Shown here piece after piece: positions 9,705-21,329 of a stretch of DNA of 64,000 bases; positions within the stretch are counted from its first letter, which is position 1, and each line of letters opens with the position of its first letter. Where the stretch lies: contig KB722746.1 in assembly GCA_000349905.1 (NCBI GenBank), positions 432,273 to 496,272 on the forward strand. The letters run 5' to 3'. Position numbers and translations under genes: made by a program. Origin of the DNA: Volvariella volvacea V23 (lineage: Eukaryota; Basidiomycota; Agaricomycetes; Agaricales; Pluteaceae). The notes under the pieces are model-generated. The model worked only from the letters and a program-made list of their open reading frames with translations. It was not told the origin of the DNA and ran no database searches.

Positions 9705-12115
9705 ATGGCCGAAGCTATTTGTCTCCAGCTTCCGATACAAACAGATGACACCAGGCAGGGGAAAATTACGGTCACGCTCCAGTCACACGGTGGCCACAAA
9801 ACTGCAAGCCCGCGATTGAAAATTATGGAGGCCTTGATTGCAAAGGCCGATGCTATACAGCCTCGGGGGAGCAAGCACAAGGGCCATGGTCGTGGGCGTG
9901 GACATGGGCGGGATGGCAACAAGGACGCCCCGCCCGACCCGACTCTGCAGTCGATTGCAAAACACACATCGCTCCCCCGTTCTCTGGACATCTCTGAGTC
10001 CCTCTCCCGCACCGCAGAAAGGAAAAAGAAATCGGACGCGGGGGCGGATGCGACAAAGTCCCACCATGCACACATAGCCAACAAAAAACTGCGCACCAAG
10101 CTCGACCGGGAGACGGCCCAAATCGCGCGGGGGAAGGCGCTGGTCGAGGAGGCCGGGGGGTTGCTGGCGCTGGAGGAGAGGGGCGGGGTCGAGGTCGAGG
10201 GTGAGCTGGAGAGGACGTGGAGGATCGGGCAGGGGGAGATTGTGAAGGCTGCCGGGGCGGAGGCTGCGAAGGGGAGGAGGGAGATCAAGCTGGATGGCGG
10301 GCCGTATCAAGTGAGGTATACGCGCAATGGACGGTGAGCGTGCTTTTGAGTTGTATGGGAGTGTGCTGAGGTGGTGTGTAGGCATCTGGCGATTGCGGGG
10401 CGGACGGGGCATGTTGCGACGTTCGACTGGCAGACCGGGACTCTGCATTCGGAGCTGCAGCTCAAAGAGACGTGCAGGGATATAACATTCCTTCAAGATC
10501 ACTCGTACTATGCCGTTGCGCAGAAGAAATACGTGTACATCTACGACCGGGATGGCGTCGAGCTGCACTGTCTAAAATCCCACATCGAGCCTACAAGACT
10601 AGAATTCCTACCCTACCACTGGTTGCTAGCGAGCGTTGTAAGTTCAGTCCTCTTTCGTGGCATAAGTTTGAGTATAAACTGCAACGAACCAAGGGCAACG
10701 CAGGATACCTGAAATACCAGGACACCTCCACCGGCCAACTCATCACCGAACACCGCACCAAACTCGGTTCGCCCCCCTGCATGACCCAAAACCCGCACAC
10801 GGCCGTCATCTACCTCGGCCACAACAACGGCACCGTCACCCTCTGGACGCCCAACCTCCCCCAGCCCGCGGTGCAAGTCCTAGCGCACATGGGCCCGGTG
10901 GTGAGCGTGAGCGTCGACCCGAGCTCGGTCGGGGGGAGGTACATGGCTACGGCTGGGAGGGACGGGACGGTCAAGATCTGGGATTGTAGGAACTGGAAGG
11001 GGGCAGTGAGGGAGTGGAGTGTGAGGGGGGGAGGGGATACAGAGCTGGAGTGGAGCCAGAAGGGGAATTTGGCGGTTGGGAGTGGTAGGACTGTTAATGT
11101 ATGCGCTTTTCACATTCCTTTGCGCCTCGTCTTGTACGCCGTGAGACTGATTCTGCACTTTAATGACAGATCTACTCCGCACCCTCAATATACTCTCCAC
11201 ACATACCAAAAGTCCCACCGCCCCTCTATCTAACCCATCCAATCCCCCATCGTCCAATTACGTCCCTCCGTTTCGGTCCGTTCCAGGATACCCTCACAGT
11301 AGGACACGCAACCGGAATCTCGAGCCTCCTCGTCCCCGGATCGGGTGAGCCAAACTTTGACAGCTCGGAAGCCGATCCGTTCGAGAACAAGAAGGCGAGG
11401 AGGGAGAGGGAGGTCAAGGCTTTGCTGGACAAGGTACGCCCATGTGCCCTGGTTTTGGTGTGTAGTCCACGCTAATCACCTTATATCTTTGCTTGCTGCG
11501 TAGATTCAACCAGACATGATCAGCCTCGACCCAGGCTTCATCGGCTCCCTCGCTCCTCCGTCGAAACTATCCCTTTCCGCCTCCATCGCTGCGTCCGCTG
11601 TCCCTGGAAGACCAGCACCCGCAGTGCCGTTTGCACGGCTGTCGAGATACGAAAGGCTCAGAGTGTCCGGGAAGGCCGACGTGACTGAGGAACGGTCGGA
11701 AGACGAGATGGCTGTCGACGGAGATGAGGGCGAGGACGGGGATAGAAGCGAGGCGAGGAGGAAGGCGAGGGAGGAGCGGGAGAAGAGGAAGATGAGAGGC
11801 AAGGGGAAGAGTCTGAAAAGGTCTGTCCTGGTGTCCTGGCGGGAAGTAAACTCACATCTTAGTGGCTATCTAGGTATCTACGGAAACAGCGGAAGAATGT
11901 CATCGATCCCACGGTGGTAAGTACCGTTGGCTTTTCTAGCTTGACCTTGAACATTACTCACGCACCCCCAGCTCGCAATCCGAGCCAAAGTCGAGAAGCA
12001 AAAGGAGGAAAAGCGGCTGGCGCTTATCCAGCAGAAGCAGCAGCAGGAGGGGGTATCCCCGCCCAAAAAGTCGGCGTTGGATAGGTTTAAGAATAGTGCT
12101 TTTAAGAAGTCGTGA
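9705..12115 (+). CDS. UTP7: U3 snoRNP-associated WD40 protein Utp7 (WDR46/BING4 type)
   Basis: Seven exons are read: 9705-10333, 10382-10637, 10694-11098, 11170-11433, 11504-11820, 11874-11916 and 11972-12115, all with consistent phases. The protein has a basic N-terminal region, then LERTWRIGQGEIV and the WD40 stretch (RHLAIAGRTGHVATFDW, VGNAGYLKYQDTSTGQ, VYLGHNNGTVTLW-like, YMATAGRDGTVKIWD). The BING4 C-terminal domain follows (LTVGHATGISSLLVPGSGEP), then RKNVIDPTV and AIRAKVEKQKEEKR. Utp7 is part of the small-subunit processome in the nucleolus and is needed for 18S rRNA maturation. The first ATG considered is 9705, which gives MAEAICLQLPIQ. An alternative start lower down (MEALIAKADA) cannot be excluded. 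Confidence 0.92.
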
Positions 12116-12386
12116 CCGCTGCTGTGATTTCCTCGCGGCTTTGGCATCTTTTGTGGAGTGGAGGGGTGGAGTGCGTCGCTATACATGTGATTTGTTTCTT
12201 GTACACAGTTTGGCCATGGTTATGTGGAGGTTTCATAGGAAGCGTCAAGCCTGGATTCTAAGATGTGAACGTGCTTGTGGTACATCGAGGCTAGGTAAAA
12301 TGATGGATAGGCGTGTAGAGCCAAATGTAGGCCTCGCGCGCTGTGCTTATTTGATCACGTTTTGTTCTGCCGTTTCCATCAGCACC

Positions 12387-13716
12387 ATGTCCTTTCCTCC
12401 AGAACTCATTGACGAGATCTGCTTCCACCTCGGAAAAGACGAAGACCATAGCACTCTAAACGCATGCGGTCTCGTGTCTTCTGTCTGGAACTCTGCATCA
12501 AGGCCGTATTCGGCCTTTAGGGATTTGCTCGTCACAGCGCGTAATTACCAATCCCTCCAATCCCTCCTCGCAGATCCGCATTCCACTTGCACCAAAATCC
12601 CCCTTCGCAGCATACAATTCGATAACGAGGATCACACACGCCCAAGTGGCTGGCTCGATACTTGCATATCAAGCATCATTCAACACTACCAGCCAAAACT
12701 TGATACACTCTCCCTCCATCATTTCGGGTTTGCTTGGTTCCCACTCGTCCCAGAGCAGCTTGAGCTTCTCAGCTTTGCACCCAACACGTTCATTCTCGAC
12801 GATTGCCACTTCACAGATATACGAGCCCTCTTCAGTCTTCTCTCCCGAGTAGTCTCTAATTCCACGAGCCACATAAGCCTGAACTGTGTGTTCTTTAGGA
12901 TGGGCGGTCTTTTTGACCCAGATGTTAGATTTATCAAGCTTGATCCGCCGCTGAAGAGGCTTAGCATGACCGCATTCACCAATCGGGATGACAATATGAT
13001 CAGGTGCCTCACCAGGACAAACCCCACGATGTTCTCCCATGTGACGCATCTCACCATCCTTGGGGCACTCGCTTGGATAGACAAGTTGCTTCCTCTCGTT
13101 ATGGCCCTGCAGTCCCTGACGATAACGGCTGGACCTGGTCCAAGTAGGGTTTTCATGCATTGTCCTACTGGTGAACGAAATAGCTTACCTGTCTTTTGGT
13201 CAAGGCTCCGGCTCTGTGATCGATCTCTCCCCCCACGGTTCATTCCAACATCTCCACCTCCATGCACCAGATTCTCATCCCAGTGATGAAGAACATGCTC
13301 CACTGACAGATATTGTCGAGTTGCTTTGTATATGCATCTTCCCCCCGTCGTTCACGTCCCTTACCCTCAACGTTCCCGCGCATCGGCTTGTCAGACCGGA
13401 TTGTTGGTCTGCGACGCTCATCAGGGATGTATTTGATCTCGAGGATGAGTGTTTTAACACCCGGCTTGAGGTAAACGTTAATATTATCGAGAGCTACATA
13501 TATCGGAGGCCTCGGGTTCATGATGGATATCCAAGTAACTCTAGGGCCGTTACTCCGGCAGAGGCTAGTACACAAGATTTAGAGCTCGTCTCGAGGACGT
13601 GGGAGGAAAAGACGAGAGCGGCATTTGAGGTAGAGGATAAGAGAGGGGCGCTCAGGTTGGGAGTGTATAGACCGAGCTTGAACGATAGATTGAGCACGTT
13701 GTATCGGCCTATGTGA
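12387..13716 (+). CDS. F-box-like protein, family member 1
   Basis: Two exons, 12387-13137 and 13205-13716, join in phase (TAGP/GSGSVIDLS). The protein starts MSFPPELIDEICFHLGKDED, a degenerate F-box as found in large Agaricomycete families. The middle region carries SRPYSAFRDLLVT and LRSIQFDNEDH. The C-terminal half has FPPSFTSLTLNVPAHRLVRP, CWSA and the family signature GVYRPSLNDRLSTLY. Related copies or relics lie at 14200, 15917, 17191, 28866, 33235 and 35391. F-box proteins recruit substrates to SCF ubiquitin ligases, but the Skp1-binding role here is inference. Confidence 0.8.
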
Positions 13717-14199
13717 TTGCGTTTGTGGGGTGCTTTTACTTACTTTGAGATGCAGCTTATCGCGATCCTGTAAAGGATTATCGGGCAGGCAGCTTAGGAC
13801 AAAACTATTTGCCCGCGTCCATCACGATTCAATCATTGTGTTAAGAAATCGCGTACGTTAAACGCGATTGGACACGTCATATGCGAGAACAAAGGGCTCT
13901 TTCTGGTAAAGCGCTCCATGAAGCGCTGCATAGTTTGCGGTCTTGATTATATGCACTTTGCACAAATTGATGAGCGCTGGCCACACCTGGTTTCCTTTAA
14001 GGTTTCTCCAAAACGGATCTCCATCACGTCTGTTAATGAACCACATAACACAATTATTACAGAACAAGCCCAGCTAGCCAACCACGAATATTGCTTCCAC
14101 ACTTTGCCGGGCTGCCGAGTGGTCGTGCGTGGTAAAGTTGGACTATTTGGGCAAAGAACCTCGCAGTCATTCCAGCCATTCGCCACTTGTCCGGCGCCC
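13717..14199. other. Spacer between F-box members; no gene recognised
   Basis: The interval holds about 480 bases of mixed composition. A plus-strand frame enters from 13918 into the F-box relic, but its upstream part resembles nothing known. Confidence 0.4.
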
Positions 14200-15493
14200 A
14201 TGATCTTTCCTCCAGAACTCATTGACGAAATCTGATACCACTTGGGCGACGATGATGACTACAGAACTCTTGACACATGTGCACTACTTGTGTCATCGAC
14301 TTGGAACTCTTTGTCAAGACCGTATTCTGCATTTCGGGACTTGCTGGTGACGAAGCAGAATCACCAAACCTTCCTATCCCTTCTCTCGCACCCACTTGCT
14401 ACTTGCACTAATATTTTTCTTCGTAGCATACAGTTTGACAACGAGGATCGGTCAGTTTTGGATGACTGGCTTCATACCTGCATACCTATCATCAACCAAC
14501 ACTACCCACGACCACCTGATGTCATATCGTCCCATCATTTCAACTGGAGGAGTAGTCTTGACCCCGGACCTCTTCTAGTTGGATGAGTCACCACAGAATC
14601 ACTGATTTTTGACGATTGCGATTTCTTTGACGTTGCAATTCTCTTCCGCCTTCTCTCTCGAGCAGTGGCAATATCCGTTACCCGTGTTAGTCTGAATTAT
14701 GTCTTCTTCAGGGATCATGACCATAAAGTGCCCAATCTCGACAAAATAAACTGTGTTGCATTAAGAGAACCGCATTCATCCCCAATGATGCCGGTCTTAT
14801 CAAGTGTTTAACGTCAAGCCGGCCCTTTGCCCAACTTGACGCATCTCACCCTCCTGGGTGCTCGGTGCTCCCAAATGGACAATCCAACTTCTCGCCCTTG
14901 TTTCGGCTTTTCAATCTCTGACCATCACGGCTGGCATATACTCCCTTGGTATGTTGTCTCTCCTTATGCAATGTTCAGCTAGAAATTTCTTCTGCTTGTC
15001 AAGATACTATGTTAAACTTGGGCGACAAGGCTGAATTTAAGCATCTTCATCTTCACGCTACCTACGCTGCATCCACTCCATTCACAGGTATTGTTAAATT
15101 TCTCGAACGGTGCAAGTTCCCTCCTTCATTCACTTCCCTCATGCTTAACCTTCCCGCGAATCGCTTAGCCAGCCCACGTTGTTGGTCCGCGACGTCGATT
15201 ACAGAGCTCTTCAGCTCCAACGAGAGTTTGAGACCTTTAAAAAAGCTGAAGATCAACCTGATGAAAGAGTACATATATAGGAAGGTTTATAATTGCGATC
15301 CGGACGACTTGACGCTACCATTCCAACTCAGATTGACGCAAAGACTTTGGAACTGGTATTGGCGACCTGGGAAGAGAAGACAAGAGAGACATTTGAAGAG
15401 CAAGATCGAAAAGGAATTCTGAGGTTTGGGATTTATCGACCAAGTTTGAATGATAGGTTGAACACCTTATATTACGTCCCATATTATGGATGA
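14200..15493 (+). pseudogene. F-box-like family member 2, disrupted
   Basis: It starts MIFPPELIDEI, then the codon for Cys in the intact paralogue (TGC) is TGA at 14233-14235. The frame reopens with YRTLDTCALLVSSTWNSLSR and LRSIQFDNEDR, and stops again after GPLLVG near 14586. The second half carries KFPPSFTSLMLNLPANRLAS and CWSA. It shifts frame around 15300-15340 before ending with FGIYRPSLNDRLNTLY. The several independent lesions make it a pseudogene of the 12387 and 17191 genes. Confidence 0.85.
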
Positions 15494-15916
15494 TTGTCCC
15501 TGTAGACTAATACCTTGATCCTGTACTTACGTCTGTTTGCCTCGGTGTATGGTTACGATTGATCGAGCTGGTCCGCATATGGTGCTAGTATTTCTCGACG
15601 AGATAGATCCAAGCAATTTAGCCAACAAGTCCCAGAGAAACCAAGTCTTGGTAGTCTCCCAGCGACATTAAGCTCAGTGGTTTGAAAAACGCTGCATTCC
15701 ACTATCTGGATTCAGTGAATTTCGAATTTTTGAGCTCTCCTTTTACTCGGCAACCACCACCATGGTTATCTTGTCAGCCGCGCATAGACGTAGGTTCAAC
15801 GTCGCCGTGTCCTTTCCAAAAGGTAGAACGGCAATTAATGGGAACCCCCTCTACGGTGCTATATTCGCCATAGTCGCTTCAGAGTCCCATGCCCTCTCCC
15901 AGATAAAATCTGAGTA
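15494..15916. other. Spacer, no gene recognised
   Basis: This convergent interval lies between the disrupted member 2 (plus) and relic 3 (minus). Only short frames occur. Confidence 0.4.
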
Positions 15917-16560
15917 CTAGTCTCGCAAGTCTGAGGGAATATAGTACAGTGTTGTCAGCGTGTCCTCCATGGTCGGCTCGTACATTCCCAACTGCAATTT
16001 CGGCCCTACAGTCCCTTCACCATCCTCCACCAAGCCCCGAAATGCATCCTTAATCCGCTTCCCTAACTCCTTCTTGCATGTGCCATTTCCCATCCAATCG
16101 GATCTACCTCGCTCGGCCATCGTCTTACAGTATCAAATATGTCGGCACTTCCTGGACGGATCTTCCTGAAGGGATGCTGTTTGACGATATTGATGTTCAA
16201 ATTCGGGAGGGCACTGAGGTGAGGGTTGGATGAAAACAATGCTCTCAGGGCATATGGAGAAAGGGCCGAAGGCCAGGTTGCGCTCAGTTCCAAGAATTCG
16301 TATTCTCATTTATATCCCCAACACTTTGGTCTGGCTAGTCGATTTGCAGCGAGATTGAGAGTTAGAGAAGTGAACGAGGGCGGGAAGATGAAATGCTCCA
16401 AGAGAGAGATGACATCTGTGAGTGGCGCCATCAGGAGCTGTGGAGCGTGGATGTGTAGGTGACGAAATGCTTTGTGGTTGCCTAGGTCGATGATGCCAGT
16501 CTCTTTGAAATAGACAATTATACGCTACCGAGACGAGACATTGGTTATAACGCACCGTTG
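15917..16560 (-). pseudogene. F-box-like family relic 3, C-terminal half only
   Basis: Read on the minus strand, the sequence encodes LTDVISLLEHFIFPPSFTSL and ANRLARPKCW, then in shifted frames LFSSNPHLSALPNLNINIVK. It ends with GMYEPTMEDTLTTLYYIP, the family C-terminal signature. The N-terminal F-box half is absent and the frame is broken at least once near 16290, so it is a truncated relic inverted relative to its neighbours. Confidence 0.78.
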
Positions 16561-17190
16561 CCAGAACCAGAAACGACAGTCAAAGATTCCAAAGCTGGAC
16601 ATATTGAAATATTTGTGGTAAACCAAGTAATAGACCCAAGATTGTTAGATTTGTCACTTCGGGTGATCAACAAACCTGCCTGCTTACCTCAATTACAACC
16701 TTAGGGCAGCCGCCAATCGTTGAGTTTAACTGTCGATTTTTGGAAAGTGGCATAAGTAGTGCAAAACCCGGAACTCCCTATAGAGGCAGCCAAAGTCTGT
16801 GTAGGGCTTTCAGAAATCCTAAATTTCGCCCAGCCTCATGCAATCAGTCAGTATTGAATTCCTCGCGGGCGAGAGGGTATTCAAAATTCACAGAGACCTG
16901 CAATTTGGATCACGACTTCGGCTTGTGCGGGGCAATGAGTCTAGTCGCGTCCCTGTTCGTCGCGCTCCCGTCATGCGTTGCGTCGCGTGGGTAAATTTCC
17001 TGATACGGTATCACTCATAGTCGTCTCGTGCTCAATGAGTCAATCTCTTCACGCTCTCTTGCTCCCTGTGCTAGGTGCGCCCTTGAAATCAGCGCTTCGC
17101 AGTAGTAGAGCTGACTGGCGTACTGCGACGCACTCGGCCATTACTTGCCTCCACGCATATCAACAGGGCGCGCAGCTGATCACCAGAGAA
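16561..17190. other. Divergent upstream region of F-box member 4
   Basis: It lies between the minus-strand relic and the plus-strand gene at 17191. An open frame runs in from 16978 ahead of the chosen ATG, but the F-box starts only at 17191. No known motif was found. Confidence 0.4.
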
Positions 17191-18558
17191 ATGAACCTAC
17201 CTCCGGAGCTTATCGACGTAATCTGCTTTCACCTCGGCGGAGATGAGGAATATATCACTCTCAACACCTGTGCTCTCGTTTCATCTTCATGGAACTCGAC
17301 CTCTCGACGATATTCCTCATTCCGCGATCTACTGGTGACACATGATAATCACGCCGCACTCTTAGCCCTACTCACCCACCCGCTTGCAACATGCAATGAT
17401 ACTCGCGTTTTCCTTCGCAGCGTTCAGTTCGATAATGAAGATCGCAAATACTCAGAATTGAATTCCGATATGGATTGGGTTTTTACATCTATACATCAAA
17501 TCTCCCAATCTTACTCGTCGCAACGCACTATACAAGCGCTATCTTTTCATCACTTCCCCTGGGATACCCCCACCTTTAATTACGAATATCTTTGTGCCCA
17601 TTTAGTTCCGTCTCATCTCCCAATTTTAGCGCCACACACATTAATATTTGACGACTGCGATTTTTTGAGCATCTCAACTCTCTCGCACTTCCTCTCGCAT
17701 TGGTTCTCTCTCACAACTATCTCGGGGTCTCCGGCTATCCACCATCTAAGCATAAACTACCCAGGGTTTGAAGAAATCCACGAAACGGAAACCAAAAAGT
17801 TGACCCCCCCATTCAAAGAACTCACAACGACTATCTACAATACAGAGTTTATCCTCTCATTAATTACCAACTCGGATTTGGCATCCAGCCTGACACATCT
17901 TACTATTCTCAGTCCAATACATACGTCACCTGATATCCTTACTCACGTACCGGGATTACAATCTCTGGTATTATGGTTGAGCTCATCCATACGAGGTGCG
18001 TCTTAGCCTTTACACACAAGGCACTCTACTCATCGTACAAATAATGATGCCCTTTTTCAAGGCCTGCGCATCGACTTGACTAGACATGCTTCATTCAGGC
18101 ATCTTTGTTTATTCGTGTCGCATGCTCATCCTATAGGGGACGACAGTGCTTCGCTAAAGATCATCACCGAGTTTCTTGGCTCATGCGACTTTCCTCCCTC
18201 GTTTTCCTCCCTAACGCTCAACATCCCCGCCAATAAATTTCGTAATCCGACTTGTTGGTCTGCGTCCTCCCCGAGCTCGTTCCTTGCATCCAAAAGGATC
18301 TCAGGCTCACTGTCCGAACTGTCCGTGAACCTTATCAAGGAACACGTATACCGGGTGATCGAGGCCGACTCTCGACTTGCGGATGACGCTGTAGCTCTGT
18401 TCAGTATTTCCCCGGACGATCTGGAGGTGGTGATGAATACCTGGGAGGCGAAAACGAGAGAGGAGTTTGAAGAATTTGAGAGAAGGGGAGTGCTAAAATT
18501 GGGGATCTATAAACCGACTTTGGAAGACAGGTTGCATACGTTGTATGCTGAATTGTGA
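17191..18558 (+). CDS. F-box-like protein, family member 4
   Basis: Exons 17191-17995 and 18062-18558 join through GTGCGT...TTCAAG with a split Gly codon. The protein starts MNLPPELIDVICFHLGGDEE and continues SRRYSSFRDLLVTHDNH and LRSVQFDNEDR. The second exon has DFPPSFSSLTLNIPANKFRN and the C-terminal GIYKPTLEDRLHTLY. It is about 434 residues with no internal stop. The start at 17191 is chosen because upstream in-frame Met codons precede the conserved FPPELID-type beginning. It is one of two full-length members in the cluster. Confidence 0.82.
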
Positions 18559-19055
18559 TTACGCAAATTGAACGTAGGTATTAGGGCGTGATCGTAGATG
18601 GTAATGTGGAAACGAGACTGGATTCCCTCTACAGTGTGCCGCAAACACTAGTACAGCACCGATCTTTCCGCCACATTCAGAGAGGTGACCTCCATCCGCG
18701 ACACTAGATCCATAGATGAATGGCATATCTATTGCGGTTATACTAGTGTGATTCTTATCGTACATACAGCTACAACGAAGGTGTGGGAATGGACAGCATT
18801 TGCTAGAAAACGCAAAGGCGACTGTTGGGCGTTGATGGATGATATTAATACTCTCTTTGGCTAAATCGGGTGCAAGTATACTGACTATCCGGTATAGGTC
18901 CTGATCCCAGGAGATGGCACTTCAACTGCTCGTTGACAATATCTCTATTCGTTTTGCATCTCATATATCTTCCAGACGGCTTCACCTCCTTGAGTCTGTC
19001 TCCCCCGCCCTCTATTCCCTGAGAACACATCATCTCTAGTCTGGTGTATGCCACG
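18559..19055. other. Convergent spacer between F-box member 4 and the APH-like gene
   Basis: About 500 bases with only short frames, probably the 3' UTRs of both neighbours. No repeat was seen. Confidence 0.4.
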
Positions 19056-20036
19056 TCACTCGAATTGTCCGCTTGTCCATAACTTCAGCATCCGCACGTT
19101 CCTCCTCCCAAGTTCAAGGAACTTATCCACCCATAGCCTCCAATCTTTATCAACCTCCTCACCCACAGCGAGGTTTCTTATCGAACACCATTCAAAATGC
19201 TCCGGAAACCACCCAGCTCCCTCCCAATCTACAATCGCCATTATTCGTGTTCCGTCAACCATGATGTTGCGCGGGTAGAGATCGTTGTGCGTCAGAACCA
19301 GCTGATGACGCTTAGCATGAGATTGAGCTACGATAGGCGAGAAACCGTAACGATCCTCCCCCGGACCACGTAGATGACGATTCAGGTGTTCTTCGTCTTT
19401 GAACGGCCCTGTGCGGTCTTGACAGTGTAGGCGGAAGCACTGTACTGGCCGGCCAGTGACAGAGCCAATACGTGGAGGTTGGGACGCAGGAATGGAACGA
19501 AGTCGCCCGAGGTACCCGGAAAGCTGCTGTGTGATGGCCTCCTTCTCCTGTGGCGATAGCCGTAGCCAAACGCTATCCAGGCTAACGCCGTTCGCCCTTG
19601 TCATGAACAGTAATCCCCCTCTGAATCTGGAAGGCGCAAAAGGAATTCGGATATACGTCAGGGGGCGTGGTATAGGAAACTTGGGGTGTGTGTGATGGTA
19701 TATGAATCTCATATTCTCGTATTCTGTTCTCGCGTCAACTGGATCGGCACATTTGACAAATACCTGTAGGCCAACTATATCTGCGCCAGATAAAGTAATT
19801 AAGGGGTCCAAAAGAGAGACATTGAACTTACTTCTCCATAGAAACCTAGGTACGTGTAGAAAAAGAAAATCAATAGTACGATCGTAAAGTCCGCTCAGAC
19901 GTGCAACGAAATTATAGTATAGCCGCCACTTTTTTCGGCGACCCAGGACAAAGAGACGTTCTCTCGCTGTCAGACGCGGAGCGCCAGATGTCCAAATGGC
20001 AATAACGTCCTTTACAAACTGCACGAAAAATGACAT
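19056..20036 (-). CDS. Aminoglycoside-phosphotransferase-like (protein-kinase-like fold) protein
   Basis: A 326-codon frame carries the catalytic loop LVLTHNDLYPRNIMVDG (HxDxxxxN type) and the metal-binding IVDWEGAG. An upstream TEYENMRFIYHHT helix and RPLTYIRIPFAPSRFRGG linker fit the APH family. Fungi have large sets of these proteins (APH/ChoK-like) with mostly unknown small-molecule substrates. The N-terminal 90 residues are basic and aromatic-rich and look less typical. The true start could lie in an upstream exon, because a related open frame continues to 20163. The helicase fragment starts immediately beyond its 5' end. Confidence 0.75.
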   Translation of the reverse strand: MSFFVQFVKDVIAIWTSGAPRLTARERLFVLGRRKKWRLYYNFVARLSGLYDRTIDFLFLHVPRFLWRSKFNVSLLDPLITLSGADIVGLQVFVKCADPVDARTEYENMRFIYHHTHPKFPIPRPLTYIRIPFAPSRFRGGLLFMTRANGVSLDSVWLRLSPQEKEAITQQLSGYLGRLRSIPASQPPRIGSVTGRPVQCFRLHCQDRTGPFKDEEHLNRHLRGPGEDRYGFSPIVAQSHAKRHQLVLTHNDLYPRNIMVDGTRIMAIVDWEGAGWFPEHFEWCSIRNLAVGEEVDKDWRLWVDKFLELGRRNVRMLKLWTSGQFE

Positions 20037-20157
20037 GATGATGGCGGTACAGGTGTTGAAATTGCCTCATTCGCCGTCTTCCCACGATTATGACCTCGCC
20101 AGCACCATTTCGTCTGTGATACTCAAAGGTGACGGTCGCCCACGCGTTGTAGTGTGT

Positions 20158-20530
20158 TTCCACACTTCCACTTCAGAGAACGAATGGACGCAATACCTTT
20201 TAGCCTCTGAGTCCGGTTGAGCAAGTCCTTAGTCCATCTCCTTTCCATTCTTCAAGTCGAACCTCGAGCAGTCTCAGACTCGGCCTGTCACCAACCACGA
20301 CCACTCTCAACAAGCTCAATCTTCGCACCAACGTGGTGACATGTCCGCCGAGACTTCAGATCCGCCGAGAGGGTCTGGAGCAACCTTGTATCGCACATCT
20401 TTCGCGTCTTGTGCGTGTTTCGCACCAGTCAAAACCCACGAGAAGGGGGGTGTCAAAATAAACAGCATTTGGTCGACGTATTGATGAAGATGCTGATGAA
20501 GATTAGATACGATTTCAGGGGAATGAGGAT
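20158..20530 (+). pseudogene. Decayed fragment of the MRH4-like DEAD-box helicase
   Basis: The frame ending at 20220 encodes TSENEWTQYLLASESG, matching TSEKEWKQYLLASETGSGKS of the helicase at 26653. At DNA level the match continues past the stop. Segments near 20295-20345 follow the parent's CACGAACTCTCCCGTC region, 20398-20436 follow GCGTCCTGTGCGCGTCCCG, and 20461-20520 follow the CAGCACTCTGTTGACGTG region. The fragment covers the parent stretch of about 27176-27560 with many substitutions and indels, and it lies in the same orientation about 7 kb upstream. Confidence 0.72.
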
Positions 20531-21329
20531 TGCGATAGAGAGGAAAACGGGGGTTAGTACTAGAGAACGCGAAGCGGTTCCTTGAGTACTGGTGGGTGAT
20601 GTTGATACTATGTCTTTGGTCAGACATTTCACTCACCTCTGGCTATTCGCCGTTGGAGCCTACCCCGCATATCGTCTGCTCAACTGCCATATCCTTGCCT
20701 TGACAAGTGTATCGACACGGATATCAAGAACCTTGCAGAACTCTCATTCAATATATCTGTACGCTGTTCGTGAATATTATTGGACCTCGTACAAATGGGA
20801 TCGTCGAACGTGGCTTGCTCACCGATTTTGCGTCCATCGGCCAGCATGTGCCAGGTGTTCCTTTTGGATCTCTGGCCCTCGGATCTGTGTTTTGGGGTAC
20901 GTTTCATTGAATTCAAATCATAGCAAACAGTAATCGACTACTCCAAAGAGGTCAATATCTTAATCTGGGAAACCACGAGGCATGTTCCCTCCACCTCCAC
21001 GCCCACGGATAATATTCTCCTTCACAACGTCTTGTCTTTTCTCCCTTTGAGTTTGAATAGAGAGATAACCATAACGCTGAGGAAAGAGTACGTATGAGAG
21101 CACAACATTGGGATCCTAGTTATACATTGACTCCAACAGCATAACGTCGCTGCAAGTGCAGGTCTACGTCGTTTGTATATTATGAGCTGTTGGAATATGA
21201 GATTTCGGGTTAAGACAACGAGCTGTGCACCAGCAGACCCAATGCTCATCAGGCTTGCAGCAGGGCACGCATACATGGAGATAAGTGCATCCCAGGCAAG
21301 TACACACGGGGGAGTGATAAGGGTAGAAC
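20531..21329. other. Interval with unassigned open frames between the helicase fragment and NLR copy 2
   Basis: Frames occur on both strands, for example plus 20592-20933 and minus 21022-21630. Neither resembles a protein I recognise. The minus frame has several hydrophobic stretches but overlaps the NLR promoter homology, so I do not call it a gene. Confidence 0.35.
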
